A stretch of DNA of 64,000 nt, taken from NCBI GenBank assembly GCA_001949185.1, contig BDGG01000001.1, positions 6,844,325 through 6,908,324 of the forward strand, written 5' to 3'. The position numbers and the translations under genes were made by a program. The notes beneath the pieces were generated by a model that saw only the letters and a list, made by a program, of their open reading frames with translations, had not been told where the DNA came from and did no database searches. The number at the start of each line of letters is the position of its first letter. Positions within the stretch are counted from its first letter, which is position 1. Shown here one piece after another: positions 1-11,058 of this stretch. The DNA comes from Ramazzottius varieornatus (Eukaryota > Tardigrada > Eutardigrada > Parachela > Ramazzottiidae).

Positions 1-369
1 TTCCGGAGAGAATACAGTATTCTCGGTCATTCAGTTTTTCCTGACTCTGCATAAAATGGGGCAGCAGCAGAGTAGATCAGTAAGGCGGGGCTAGTTTAGC
101 GAGCATGAAGCGGGCAAAGAGAAAATTAGCTTCAGTGGGCCAATCAAGATTGTCGAAGTTGGAGGTGTGTGGGCTGATTGGTCGTTTGCGGATATTCTTT
201 AATTTCATGCCCCCTCCATATGATGTCATCTGGCCGCGCCTTACTGATCTACTCTGCCGCTGGCCCAAATATCGTTATTCATCACACATGTCAGGCCATT
301 CTGCAGTCTATGTAGTGCTCACTTGCCGAACCCTCACATACCCGCGTACTTCAAAGTTAGTGTGCAGCG

Positions 370-370
370 T

Positions 371-397
<27 letters not shown>
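370..397. repeat. GT dinucleotide microsatellite
   Basis: A run of about 13 GT units lies upstream of the first recognised exon. Bases 1-537 otherwise show no exon I can support. Confidence 0.9.
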
Positions 398-403
<6 letters not shown>

Positions 404-537
404 ACGTGCATGACATGATGAGCGTCTGTCGTGCAATTTTACTCTCGTGCACACTGCGTATATTGGTCTTCGCAGTTGTACCAAGATAGCAGAATGCACG
501 GCCGTGCGCATCTTCATTTTTTTCTCGTTATCTTTAG

Positions 538-3374
538 GTTTTAACCCGGAAGATTCCAGTCTGAGTGCCATCTTCCACGCACTTTCTCCTGCTGGTCTCC
601 TTTCTCGTAACCACACACAAACCGATGTCTCTAACGAGACGTTTGTCACGGAGGAAGAGCTAGTCGTGCAACATCCGTCGGAAAACGAAGAACCCCGCGA
701 GCGCACTTCTCTCGAAAGTGTGCTTGATACGATTGACACACACTCGGCGGGAACCACGCCACCAGACGACCCGCAAGTCCTCGAGGCATCACTCATCTCA
801 CAAGTGAGGTTTTGAGTTTTGCACATTGTACTACCTGTTCACACCGAGTCGCTACCACTCGTAAAACTAAGGGTGCCTTGAACTGGATAATTGTTCAATT
901 CTGAAACTAAGTTTCCTTGATTTGGCATTTTTTTTGCCACCTCCTGGAAAAGTAACTGGCCAGAAATCCATTCACAGGAAGTTTGGATCGACATGAAACG
1001 AGGGAAGGTGTGAAGGGACAATTCTACTCGACTTTTGCAGCTTTTGGGCCGTTTTACATTTGTCGGTATTTGACTGAGGTCCTGGAATGTTGTTGCTGTT
1101 GAGAACAATTAGAACAGGATCCGCGCTGCATGAAAAGTGGTCAGGAACATGCATCTGCCGTTCAGGACCAGAGCGGGAATTTTCCCACAAAACGATCGTT
1201 TCCGGCAAAATGGTCAAAATTTAACGGCTTTGAGTTTTTCTGCCGAGTTAGTTCAGTGTTCGTATGGTCTTCCTCGATACCCCAGACAGATCAGACAGCT
1301 GTAGATCTGCAGACATCAGCTCAAGAATCACAGTTCAAATATTTCCGCAGACTGCGTCTGACTCGCTTTGACATGTCATCCCCACCGGAAGCAGTACCAG
1401 TCGAGTTTGTGAAGCTGTTCCTTACTGTGATTAAACGACTTATGGTCCACTGTAGTCGAAACAGCTCAAAGACTTGTATGAACGGTGGGATGGAATGAAC
1501 GAAAAAAGGAATAATCTGAAGTTTTTCACGTCGAAATGGCAGGTGGTAGCGAGTTGACGTGAACAGTTCCTTTATATCACTTATAACTTTATTTTAACCT
1601 CTTTTTGGTATTAATTTCAAAAAGTGTAATCTGTCGGATGAGCCGTCGTTGTCGCACATGTGGGACACGAACAACCAGTCTGTCTTCGGGACCTTGAACG
1701 GGACTTTGGTGGAGCAGTGGAGTGAAGGGAAGGTGGCAGAGGAGAATGGCGAAGGGGAGACAAACGTCACGTTCGATAGTGAGAACCTGGATGTAACCAG
1801 GTTTTTACAGAAAGATAAGGAGAAGCCGAACGTGGGAGAGAAGAGAGTGGTAAATGAGAATGACACTTTCTTCGTGTCACCGGGCCTGCAGGGAACTCCG
1901 GCGGGACTGAACGAAACCTATTCACCGGTAAGATGTTCGCAAGAATTGAGTTTCCAAGAGTGTAAACTGTAAATTGTAATGGGGAAATGGTTTATGCGGA
2001 TGCACTGTAGGTTGTACCACACGACGTATCCCTCATGGATGCGTCTACCAGTTCCTCCCTTCCTGACAGTATCAACCAGGATCCGATCGTGTCTGAGATC
2101 CTAGGCAAGAAGCTCTTCACACCTGTCGTTAACACCTTGGACAATCCCTTCCAGCAGCGCCTTCGGTTCTTCCAAGAACAGATCCGTACGAATCCCCAGA
2201 CACCGACCGAAGCGACCAGCAGTGCCTTTAAGGAAGACACTCCCCGGCGACGGGCTTCACCCTTTACGCCATCCAAAGCGTCTAGCCCACTGAGTAACAA
2301 GACGTTCACGGAACCGCACAACCTGTCGGTCCACGAACGAGTGACCGAGCTGGAGAAGACACTCTCGCCCATCGATGCAACAGTCAGCCAGGAGAACTCG
2401 TCGTCGGATGGCGAGGAGGAAAACGTAAGTTTGGAAAATGCAGAAGTATATGGAATCTCTGCGAACAAGCTCGATAAGAATTTTTTTCCAAGTGGCGCAC
2501 ATTTATAGTGTTACTGGTTGTCAGGGTGCGGCGTTTGGAAAAACAGTCCTGTTGAATTTCTTTGTCGGTCTTCCATTTGATTTTTTAATTCGGATTTTTA
2601 TATTTTGTAGTACGAAAATGAGTTCGTGACGATGATACATCAACAACTGGTTCGTCTTGTCAGTTACGGCATTGTAGAACCTCAGGGAATCGGAAGGTAA
2701 AAAGCTGCATTTTTTTCAACTTTACTTTGGACATTTTGTTCATCATAATTAAGCCGATAGAAATTCGGTAGGAAATATTTTTACGACGAGTTGGTTTTTC
2801 CAGATGGACGATAACGGTTCCAGGAGAGCGGACCGTCCTCACTCTACTGATCAAAATTCCCCTGACGGTACGGGACATTGCCCAAGCTACGCTCCAGATT
2901 CAGTGCCAAGCCAAGATACTGTCGGGAAATATCAGGTACACGCAGGATGAGAAATTATGGTACAGTAAAAATTATGGCACAGGCATTTCGCTACGGCCGT
3001 ACGGAAGCGCGTACGTACGCGACCAATTCACAGTAATGTACTTTTCGACACTTTTCTACGGTCGGATTTCCATTTTGCCGTCCTTTCCGCCTGTCCCATA
3101 ATTTTTACTGTACCATAATTTCTCTTCTTGCGTGTACTCTATCCCTTTACGCCGCACTGTTCGTTCCTCTTCTAGATCGAGAACTAATGTGGACTCTTAT
3201 TGGGTTTATTTTTCCAGTCAAAAGAAGCTCGACGTGGAGGTGGAGCAGATTCTTCGCACGCCACAGTACCTGCTGGACGTGGTGTGTGCCTTGAAATGTC
3301 TGCAACGGAGGGAGGAAGCCACGATGGTCCGTCCGCCGCTGACCATGCGTCCTCCACCTGTTCTCGATTGGTAA
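538..3374 (+). CDS. Unrecognised multi-exon gene, 3' part
   Basis: Six exons join in frame: 538-803, 1625-1927, 2011-2424, 2611-2696, 2804-2935 and 3218-3374, ending at a TAA. The first exon starts inside a codon, so at least one upstream exon is missing or lies outside the window. About 450 residues are visible. The first ~280 are rich in Ser, Thr, Glu and Pro and look disordered, with a basic SP/TP-rich stretch (DTPRRRASPFTP) that could be phosphorylated. The last ~125 residues look folded (FVTMIHQQLVRLVSYGIVEP, then a WTITVPGERT strand and a helical end). I do not recognise the family and assign no function. The gene model itself is well supported because four splice junctions keep phase across very different intron lengths. 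Intron 1 and intron 5 each carry a transposable element. Confidence 0.75.
835..1566. mobile_element. ~732 bp terminal-inverted-repeat element, copy 1
   Basis: The element lies in intron 1 of the first gene. Its ends are imperfect inverted repeats (left CTGTTCAC...TCGCTACC, right GGTAGCGA...GTGAACAG). The whole length and several interior blocks match the copy at 26095-26826, including a shared run near the right end (TTTTTCACGTCGAAATG). No intact transposase is visible, so it is probably non-autonomous. Both copies contain a similar coding-like stretch near the right end. Confidence 0.75.
2488..2538. repeat. Hairpin repeat (GTGGCGCAC family), degenerate
   Basis: Left arm CCAAGTGGCGCAC; the right arm has decayed (GGTGCGGCGTTTGGA). 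In intron 3 of the first gene. Confidence 0.6.
2937..3136. mobile_element. ~200 bp MITE (ACAGTAAAAATTATGG family), copy 1
   Basis: The termini are inverted repeats starting TACACGCA and continuing with a conserved TACAGTAAAAATTATGG block at both ends. It fills most of intron 5 of the first gene; its left end begins one base after the exon boundary, so the element provides most of the splice donor (G followed by TACACG). Other copies are at 17711-17907 and 25970-26893. Confidence 0.85.
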
Positions 3375-3829
3375 CAAATTTATTCCGCATTTTCGTCTCT
3401 TTGTGCTACTATTCAGTTTCCTCTATGTTCTTCCAAGTTTTAACCTTACGATATCGCTAATCTCATGCTAAAAATCCGTTGTTCATGTTGCGATTTTTTC
3501 CATGGATTGAGTGTTTCTCCCTTGCTTACCTAGTCGTCCTTTCAATTTTCTTTCTTACCGTGTTTGTGTGTACTTTACAAGTTACAAGGAAAAAAGATGC
3601 GCACTGAAAAGTCAAGAAAAAATAGTAGTTCGGCAAACGAACTCGGCGAGATCGCTTTACCGAATGGCGCACAGTTTGAGCCAGTAACAGTGACAACGTG
3701 CGCCAGTTGGAAAAGGATCTTGCGGAGAGCCCAAACTACAGTAGTTACAATATCTTTTCTGGCGAAAGACACAAAAAAGCCTCGTGAAGAATGAAAGTGA
3801 ACCTTCTTGCAGAAGAACCGAGCAAGGAA
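3375..3829. other. Intergenic stretch between convergent genes
   Basis: This is the space between the stop codons of the first gene (+) and the protease gene (-). Apart from one hairpin repeat at 3663-3710 I see nothing supported. Confidence 0.6.
3663..3710. repeat. Hairpin repeat (GTGGCGCAC family)
   Basis: Arms AATGGCGCAC and GTGCGCCAGTT around a ~25-base loop, between convergent genes. Confidence 0.7.
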
Positions 3830-6396
3830 TCAACCATGAAAAACATGAGAAGAATGATCTGCTCGCCAAAAAGAAAGGCAGGGTACAAAAAGGAGGAAGA
3901 CGAGAAGCAGAGTGTTGACAGTTATTTGGGAACCGGACGTAGTAGCATCCAGATCATGGTCGTGCATGGTGACATTGTAGTCGTTAGCCGTGTACCTCAC
4001 ATTCGGATCATATTTGGGTACTGTGGTGTCCATCAGCCAGCCGTCTCTGTTGTCGTCATAGACGACCTGCACGATGAAAGGCATGGCTCTCCGCACGTTG
4101 GCGTACACTCCCGGGAACCCTGACGCGCACCCGCTAAAACGTTCGAAAGTTGTTACGACCGAACTGATGCTCAAAGGACGTCTAGAAGCCAGGGTACGTC
4201 TCTAGAGTCTTCAGGCCGTTCTTACATGCCAAAGGACGTCAGAGCAGTCAGCTGCCACTGCACTGGCAATAAGGCTGGTGTCCGACACATGAAAGGTCCG
4301 CCACTGTCTCCTTTGCACCTGCAAGAAACAGATGGCTTACATGTAAGAATTGAAGTGCAGAAGATATCCCGTCAAAATTACGGGTTAGTGTCACTTGGCT
4401 ATGTCTCTGTCTATGGGTTTTACAATCGAGAGCTGGGCAAACAGGCTGTACAAGATCGCAGTCATAAGTGGCGCACGCTGTCGAAGTTATATGCTGGAGG
4501 CGTACGCCACTTGAGATAGCAATCTTGTACTGTAGCTTACGTGTCTTTCTCATCGCCACCAGATGCGCAAAGCATCTCCGGTGTCAGCCATCCATATCTT
4601 TTCGGGCATTTGTTCATGGGACAAGCACATTCGTTGGTGTCCATTACCGCCAGGTCGACCTGTTGTAAGACGCCGGAGGAAGCTTGTATCACCGAGCTCT
4701 GCGTCGTGAGGTCTTTGACACCGGAGTCTTTGCTGCTACCACCCCATCCTGTGGCGTAACACACGGTTCCCGCCGGTATCCGGGGCAGTCGCGGTAGGCA
4801 GATGGGGCTGATGGTATCGCCGAACCTGATCGGTTCGGTCAGTTTAAGGAGACAGTAGTCGTAGTTGACGAAGCGGAAGTCGGCGCTGAATGGGTTGGCG
4901 TAGTTGGGGTGGGGGATAACCTTGACAACTTTCTTGACCTGGCTTGGATCGGCTTGCTTGAAGCGATCGTGGATGCCGACCACAATGTCGTAGCTACCGG
5001 CTGGTACTGTCCTGAAAGGATCCATGAACAACGCTGGAGTGCACTAGTCATGCTACAGTGTCATCTCATGAAAGGTACGTGTACGTTAGAACACTTGAAG
5101 TTCAGCCTTTGAACGGCCAACTTACACTCCATTATCCACACAGCAGTGTCCGGCTGTCATAACCCACTGTGGTGCAATCTGCGAACAATCAATTTCCTGG
5201 GTTTTTTTTCCGGAAGAGTACAAGAATCAGCTGTCTTACAATGCTTCCGCCGCACATGGAAAAAATATTGGAGTCTCGGTTGGACCACATGCGAATCAGG
5301 ACTTGCCAGGGCCAACTGTTGGCTACAGCCTGAGACAAGCAAGACAGTCAACACAGTTCGATGACAGCCGAATTCCATCAGCAAAAGGGATTTACTGTAC
5401 CTCTACTCCTCCATAGATTCTGGTTCCGACCGCGCTGGCAGCCCGCACCTTCGGTACTCCACAGACGGTTGAACAGATTTCGTCCTCGCCCTGGGGGCAA
5501 TCATTGTTACCTGAAACATCGAAAACGCTTTCGACACGTGCATCTACATCGTTAATTTTGATTCTTGAAGGAGACGTTCTTTATTTGACCTCCTCCCAAA
5601 CTAGCTGAACTGCCTAGCGAACTCACCGTCACATATCTTATCGCCCGAAATGCACGATTTGGGCGAGTCGGTGGAAGACGCACATCTGTAATCAGCTGCC
5701 CCGCAGTCAGTCAGCGTGGCCGTCAGCTGAAATCCCTTCCGGGTCTCCGTGGCATCCGTCGAGAATAGGACAATCTAAACGTCAGCAAAGCATCGGCAGA
5801 CCCCAAAAATCGAGCACCAAAACGGACGTTTCCCAAGCCATCGACCATACCAGTGTGTCCGTGTAAGAAGTCAAGTTGATGAGTGCATTGCCGCAAAACT
5901 TGCCCATGACATACTCGGGATCTGTCTGCAAGCACAACGGTCATCTTGCGTTTCTCATACCATCTACACCTGCAACAAATTTCTCCTATGGTTGATTGAC
6001 TTGCAAAGAAACGAAATTACACTTGAGATCCCAGACGGCGACAGAGTCCCATTTGCAGCGCCCTTCCGAGTCGGAGGACTGCAGTTGAAAGTCCACTGAC
6101 TGCAGCGTGATGAAGGTATCTTTCAGGCCCATGATAATGTAGGCTATCTTGTAGTTATTTGGATAGTCCGTGCCGTAGTTAATTGATTTCAATGTTTGGA
6201 CATCAGTGGGGTTCCGAAAGCAGATGACTTCCGCTTCGGTGTTGTTGCCGATGGATGAGATGGACGTCAGATTGGCGGAACCTCGACAACCGGGACTGGA
6301 TGGCGCATAGGCCGAATGAAAAGTTATAATCGCACAAATTAGATTCACAAGTTGGAATGCAGATGAACATTTCGAACAGCCAAGGGCGTTCTTCAT
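3830..6396 (-). CDS. Secreted CUB-LDLa-trypsin-like serine protease
   Basis: Nine exons (6001-6396, 5851-5925, 5627-5774, 5401-5510, 5240-5329, 5126-5178, 4541-5011, 4226-4318, 3830-4133) sum to exactly 580 codons, a 579-residue protein. Order: signal peptide (1-~30), CUB domain (~35-175), LDL-receptor class A module (~180-225, with CISGDKICDG and NDCPQGED), then an S1 protease domain with activation site R/IYGG near 238. The catalytic triad is visible: TAGHC (His ~284), NYDYC (Asp ~342) and KGDSGGP (Ser ~453). An Asp six residues before the Ser (DTCKGDSGG) predicts trypsin-like cleavage after Arg/Lys. After GFPGVYANV there is an ~80-residue tail with a hydrophobic stretch (~549-568), possibly a membrane or GPI anchor. 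The start is the first ATG (6396); a longer frame continues upstream without one. The substrate is unknown. Confidence 0.93.
4464..4514. repeat. Hairpin repeat (GTGGCGCAC family)
   Basis: Arms ATAAGTGGCGCACG and CGTACGCCACTTGA in intron 7 of the protease gene. Confidence 0.8.
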
Positions 6397-6942
6397 TTCC
6401 TCCTGACAACAGTCCACTCTAATTCGAAATCAGCAGTCCTCAGCGGAATTAACTTCAATACGGATGCATTTGCCTATCAAGACGGACAAACTTCAGTCCA
6501 GGGATCGGAAAAGGGAAGGCGGACAATGAATACGCTGGATATTTCAGTGCGATGCGTGAAAGCCAAATCCACTTGAATGATCGAGCTCGCGTATTCCACC
6601 GGACCATGTCAATCCAGCTTCAAGTTACAGACACTCGAAATGCGTAATGTCGCCGAGCAACGTTATAGTCCTATGCTCCAGAAATTTGCCCATAGTTCTT
6701 CTGGCATAGCGCAAAAACGATGTACTTATATGAGGACAGACCACATGGTGTAGTGAGAACATTAATTTTGGCAGTATGAAACAGCACCGCAGAGCCAGAG
6801 AGATTACTTAGTTAGATAAGAAAAGAAAATACCGTGTGCTGACAAAGGATGGCATACCAGGACGTTGAGGATAGAGTTGGTTGTACCGGTGATAAAATGA
6901 CATACTTAATCCATGAACCAAACCAAAGCAGCTATACTGTGC
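6397..6942. other. Gap between protease and annexin genes
   Basis: This stretch holds the 5' flank of the protease gene and the 3' flank of the annexin gene, both on the minus strand. No further gene, RNA or repeat is supported. Confidence 0.5.
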
Positions 6943-8964
6943 TCAATCAGATTTATGCGCCGCATCGTACTTTCGCAGTTCCTCATGGCATCCACAGAGG
7001 GCAAGTAGCATATTGCGGTAATGTCCGGAGGTGTGGGTCTGTAAGGTACTCACGATATTTGCATGGTTCAGAAGAAGCTAGTGAATATAGACTGTATCGA
7101 TAGTTCGTACCTCAATATGGGACGCCAGTGTTTTGGTGTACATGACGTCAAACTGCTTCTTGATGTGGCCCATGTCCTGCTCGCATCTCTCGATAACGGT
7201 CCGAACTAGGACTTTGTGATAAACCGTGACTCCCTTAAATGCATTATGAAGTCGCTCGGCGAAATACTTGTTCTTATTCTTGACAAACTTTACTGCAAAG
7301 CACAAGATGAAAGAATACCATAAGTGGCGCAGCCGTCTTTGGTTACCACAAACTGAATCTGAAATCGCGTCGTACCTATGTGTTCCAGCAAGTGTCCCAC
7401 ATCGCCATGCAGCTCTTTACCCACTACGGTCTCCACTTCAATGTCGGCCAGCTTTTCAAATTCCCGTATAACCAGCCGAAGGTGGGCAAAGCTGCGACCG
7501 GCGAAGATGGCGATAAGGGCGTCGTCTTTGGCCCAGTGTCGAGGGCCTGCATCGTACAAGGCTCGACCCTCCCATTTGGCCTGCATCTCGTTGACGTCCT
7601 TCCCGCTCTCTCTGGCGCCCTAAAGAGCAAAAAAGGCACAATGTATACTACGCTCAAGTACACACTCGCACTGTCTAATTTTAACCGAGGTGTTCAAAAG
7701 GATGCTTGCAAGTTGTAGGGCTTGAATATGGATTCCTAATTTGCTCACCATTAGGACGGCATTCAGCAGTTTCTTGAAATCGCTGGAACTGTGGACGTGA
7801 GAATCGATGTCGGCGCTCAGCTCTTTCTTGTATTCTAGAAGCAAACACCAACCATTATACCATGCCAAACTCCATCGCGACATTTTTCGCTGTGAAATAT
7901 CGTCGGTGAAGGAGACTTCATGAGTATGAGAGCGACAAAGCTTTGTCGAATTTCTCGAAATTATACAACTTCACAACATACGCAGGGCGTATTCGGTTTT
8001 CAGCGAGCGGAGCTCGCGGTTCGTCCGGGTGCATATGATATCTATCACCGCATCCTCATCCGTGGATATCCCCTGGCACAAGCAAAGTTTCAGCATTGCC
8101 GATGGTGCGAAGTAAACATGGTCTTTGCGCCTACCGTGATGGCATGATGTAGGAGTTGTGCTTCGTATTCGGCTGGCGTCTTGAACAGACCCTCCAGTAC
8201 CTCGTCCAAGTGACCGCTGAACAAGATTGTCAGCTCTCCCTTAAATGCTTTGATTATACTCTGCGTACGAGAAGACATCATCGCTTCAGAGAAGGATGCA
8301 CAATTATCGTAATAATATTATTACCACACCTTTCCATATTTGTCCCGGTAAACACTGGCGATTGCTTGCCGCTGTTTGTTGGTTCGTTTCGACAAGAGTT
8401 CGATGATAGCGCTCTCGTGTGTTCCTAAAACCATATGCACACACTCAAGCCAGTGTTTCTCAGTCCGGCAAACCCAAAGGCGCATTACTCACCGAGACCT
8501 CGCATGGCATCGTACAATACTTTGGCGTCGACCGCAGGATCAAATGGTTGATGCTCAAAGACCGTAGGTCCGACAATGGGTCCATCAGTTCCACCAGTGA
8601 CATTCATTTCCTTAAGGTAGGCCATCCTGTTCATAATGCGGACTTTTCGGTAGGCGTCGCGGCCTGCACGCTCACCAATGCTGGACGACCTGGAGCGGGA
8701 CAATGACTGGTCGGCCGAGAGCGTAGGTAAGGATGAGGCTATTCCCCCGCTACCACTGTCGCTGTCGGATGACGTATTGGCAGTAGAGAAACGTCTGTCG
8801 ATGCTGAACAAGGGAGGAACCTGGTCAAAATCAGAGCGAGGAATGGAAATGGCTGTTGCGGAGTTTAGCGTTGATTGATCAGCAGTAATGTGGATTTGTG
8901 GGATATCGGTGGAAGGGGTCCGTGACTCAGCCTGTGAATTCCGCAGGGCCGAAGCGGAAGCCAT
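6943..8964 (-). CDS. Annexin with long Ser-rich leader
   Basis: Eight exons (8493-8964, 8330-8424, 8135-8260, 7982-8072, 7749-7834, 7376-7619, 7111-7292, 6943-7038) give exactly 464 codons, 463 residues. A Ser/Thr-rich leader of about 130 residues precedes four annexin repeats. Repeat 1 keeps the calcium loop (MRGLGTHESAI) and repeat 2 a near-canonical one (GISTDEDAV). Repeat 3 (HWAKDDALI) and repeat 4 (AFKGVTVYHKVL) lack GxGT, so calcium and phospholipid binding is probably carried mainly by the first half. The protein ends in the usual SGHYRNMLLALCG. Annexins act on acidic membranes in the cytosol; this subfamily is not identifiable. The leader is matched by the separate coding frame at 10624-11046. 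Confidence 0.95.
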
Positions 8965-9392
8965 TTAACGCTTCATTGATCTTGCTGAGTAGCGAGGCAT
9001 GTAACGCCGAAGTAATCGGCGAACCTGTCAAGTGAAAACCTGGTAAAGATCGTTTTTTCCACGAGAGGACTTCTTAACGAGAGGACTTCTCGAGCCTGGA
9101 TAAGAATGAGAGGTAATCGACGAACTGAAGTAGACGTGCCAAAGGATTTTATTCGTAAACAATTCAAGCACAATTGGCCAAATCAATGGAACAAATGCTA
9201 AAGACCTTCGGGATCGATACATTGTATCCTGATGAAGAGATACGAAAGACGAAGGTGAGAAGGAGCTGTCAACGATCAGCGTATTTCTCCCATGATTTAA
9301 CTGCCTTTTTGGGTGGCGCAAGTTCACACGCGCATACATTCCACGTCAGCACATTGCTAAGTTAGTATTGATTCGCTTAACCTTTACTAGTG

Positions 9393-9530
9393 GACGCAGT
9401 TTGCATAATTATATACCGGCCTGGACAAAATTACCGGCCACTGGCCAAATGCGATGGCCACCCGCTAAAGCTGAACAATCAACTAGTCAATCGATGCGCT
9501 GCCGCTGAAAATTAGGCAAACTGCGTGTAC
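9393..9530. repeat. Short inverted-repeat element
   Basis: The ends GACGCAGTTTGC and GCAAACTGCGTG are inverted copies about 110 bases apart. It is probably a small MITE; there is no coding capacity. Confidence 0.4.
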
Positions 9531-9744
9531 GTATCAGAATAATTCGGGTTCGATGTGCAACATGGTGATTCTCAACGTACTTATTGTACAAAATGAAATT
9601 TATTTACAGGTACCCATACCGTATTCCGTACTGCTAAAATTCAAGCCAGCCAAGAAAGATACACAAGCCATTCAGGAAAGGGTAATAACAGTGACAATGC
9701 ATGCTGCACGTGGTGACAATTTGGCGCTTCTTTGGCCAGGCCAT

Positions 9745-10017
9745 CTAGCCAACTATGAGGGGTCTAGCCACAACTGGGACTGGGACTGCGACTGGGACAA
9801 CCTCAACAACAGGACCAACTCGGCGGCGTCCTCTGCATTCGGCAAACTGCCCTTCGCAATATCCGCGGTTGAAACCCACATTTCGGCAGCATAGGTCAAT
9901 ATCTATTCGCCTGTCGAAAGCACCACATTCACGGTCGCAGCCTGGAACCCGCCTTGCATCAGCCCAAATCAGGAAAAGTCCGACGAAAATAAGAAGGGTA
10001 AGCTTCAGAGCCGCCAT
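9745..10017 (-). CDS. Small secreted Cys-rich peptide A
   Basis: A single-exon frame of 90 residues. A hydrophobic signal peptide (MAALKLTLLIFVGLFLIWADA) is followed by a six-cysteine module starting CDRECG and containing DRRIDIDLCC and GFNRGYC, with spacing C-x3-C-x11-CC-x9-C-x6-C. A Val/Pro-rich tail (VVEVVPVAVPVPVVARP) follows. Two paralogues with the same module lie at 12789-13046 and 13852-14124 on the same strand. The module is cationic and compact, like host-defence or venom-type disulfide peptides, but I do not recognise a named family; function is unknown. Confidence 0.8.
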   Translation of the reverse strand: MAALKLTLLIFVGLFLIWADARRVPGCDRECGAFDRRIDIDLCCRNVGFNRGYCEGQFAECRGRRRVGPVVEVVPVAVPVPVVARPLIVG

Positions 10018-10623
10018 TGACGCTATGCAGGAATAGCACTAGGCCGAACGAAACAGTGGGAAGCACGAGCAACGATTGAGGGACAAAAATATCCGTCTTT
10101 ATAACGCCTTTCGAGGAGCCTTCAAACCTGCCGAACTTGAGCAACCCTGTGGTGTCTGGAAAGACCATAGACACTGCGGAACTTGCCGAGACCTTCGGCG
10201 AGCTTGTCGGTGTTGTTTACCTACAACCGACAACCCCTCGCACAGTACAACAGATAAACAGCCACAGGCCAAGTGACAATTTGTTATTGAATCTAGCAGA
10301 CTATAGGTATAGGCATCTAGCCAACTATGTTGGCCAGTTTTGCTGTGGACGGTCCAAGAACAGTTAATTTTGCGCTATCTGGACATCAGGACTATTGCTG
10401 CACTGGATGCAAAATCACGGAATTGTACAAGAACTTATTACCAGCTGGCATAAGGCAGAAGGAGGGAATACGGAGTCGAATCAGATTATTCAAACCGAAC
10501 AAGCGCTCAAGTAAGCAGGCCAACAGCCGAGTTCCATAACGACACCTTACTAGTGATGGCGTATCATACAGGATTTTCTGTAATCTGTTCCAGTGGATCG
10601 ACAAACTACGCCTCGCAAAAGCA

Positions 10624-11046
10624 TCACGGTTCGGTTTTGGTAGCTGGTCCATCAGCTCCAGTCGGCATGGCCAACCCTTTGATCTTCAGCTCTCTGCTCA
10701 TAATTCGAGTGTAAGCTTGCCTACCAGGTGACTTGCTCCGAATCTTTTCCGATCGTTTGAGAAGTGCGTCCGAGAAGCTAGGCAGTGGACAGGGGGCGAA
10801 GCTAGCGGTGGGTGGCGGAGAACTCAGCCGTCCAATTGTGCTAGTGTCGACTTCCTGGTCACTGGAAACGCTGGCGGTCGACAGACGACGGTCGAAAATG
10901 AACAAGGGCGGACGGTCAGAACCAGGACCTACTCTCGCCGGAACCACCACGTTGGAAATGACGGCTGGTTCCGTGGTCGTTCGAGCTGCGGAGGATTCTC
11001 TGGAATCTAAGTGCAAGCCTGCTTGGGATGCCGACTTGACAGCCAT
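10624..11046 (-). CDS. Annexin leader-like protein without annexin core
   Basis: A frame of about 140 residues starting at ATG 11046. It matches the leader of the annexin at 8493-8964: RPPLFIFDRRLSTASVSSD against VPPLFSIDRRFSTANTSSD, and further Ser/Pro-rich and RxAYxxxxxxExxxxG positions up to TGADGP against TGGTDGP. Where the annexin continues into its first repeat, this frame stops. I find no annexin repeats between here and peptide A. It is either a truncated duplicate or a stand-alone derivative of the leader; a donor-like GTGATG just before the stop leaves a splice to a distant exon possible. Confidence 0.6.
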   Translation of the reverse strand: MAVKSASQAGLHLDSRESSAARTTTEPAVISNVVVPARVGPGSDRPPLFIFDRRLSTASVSSDQEVDTSTIGRLSSPPPTASFAPCPLPSFSDALLKRSEKIRSKSPGRQAYTRIMSRELKIKGLAMPTGADGPATKTEP

Positions 11047-11058
11047 CAAAAGCATCAC

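Noticed and set aside
4226-4519. Plus-strand open frame of 97 codons
   Set aside because: It is the antisense of the protease exon carrying GDSGGP and of the next intron.
10076-10652. Possible annexin core continuing the leader at 10624
   Set aside because: All frames on the minus strand below 10624 were read and contain no annexin repeat before peptide A.
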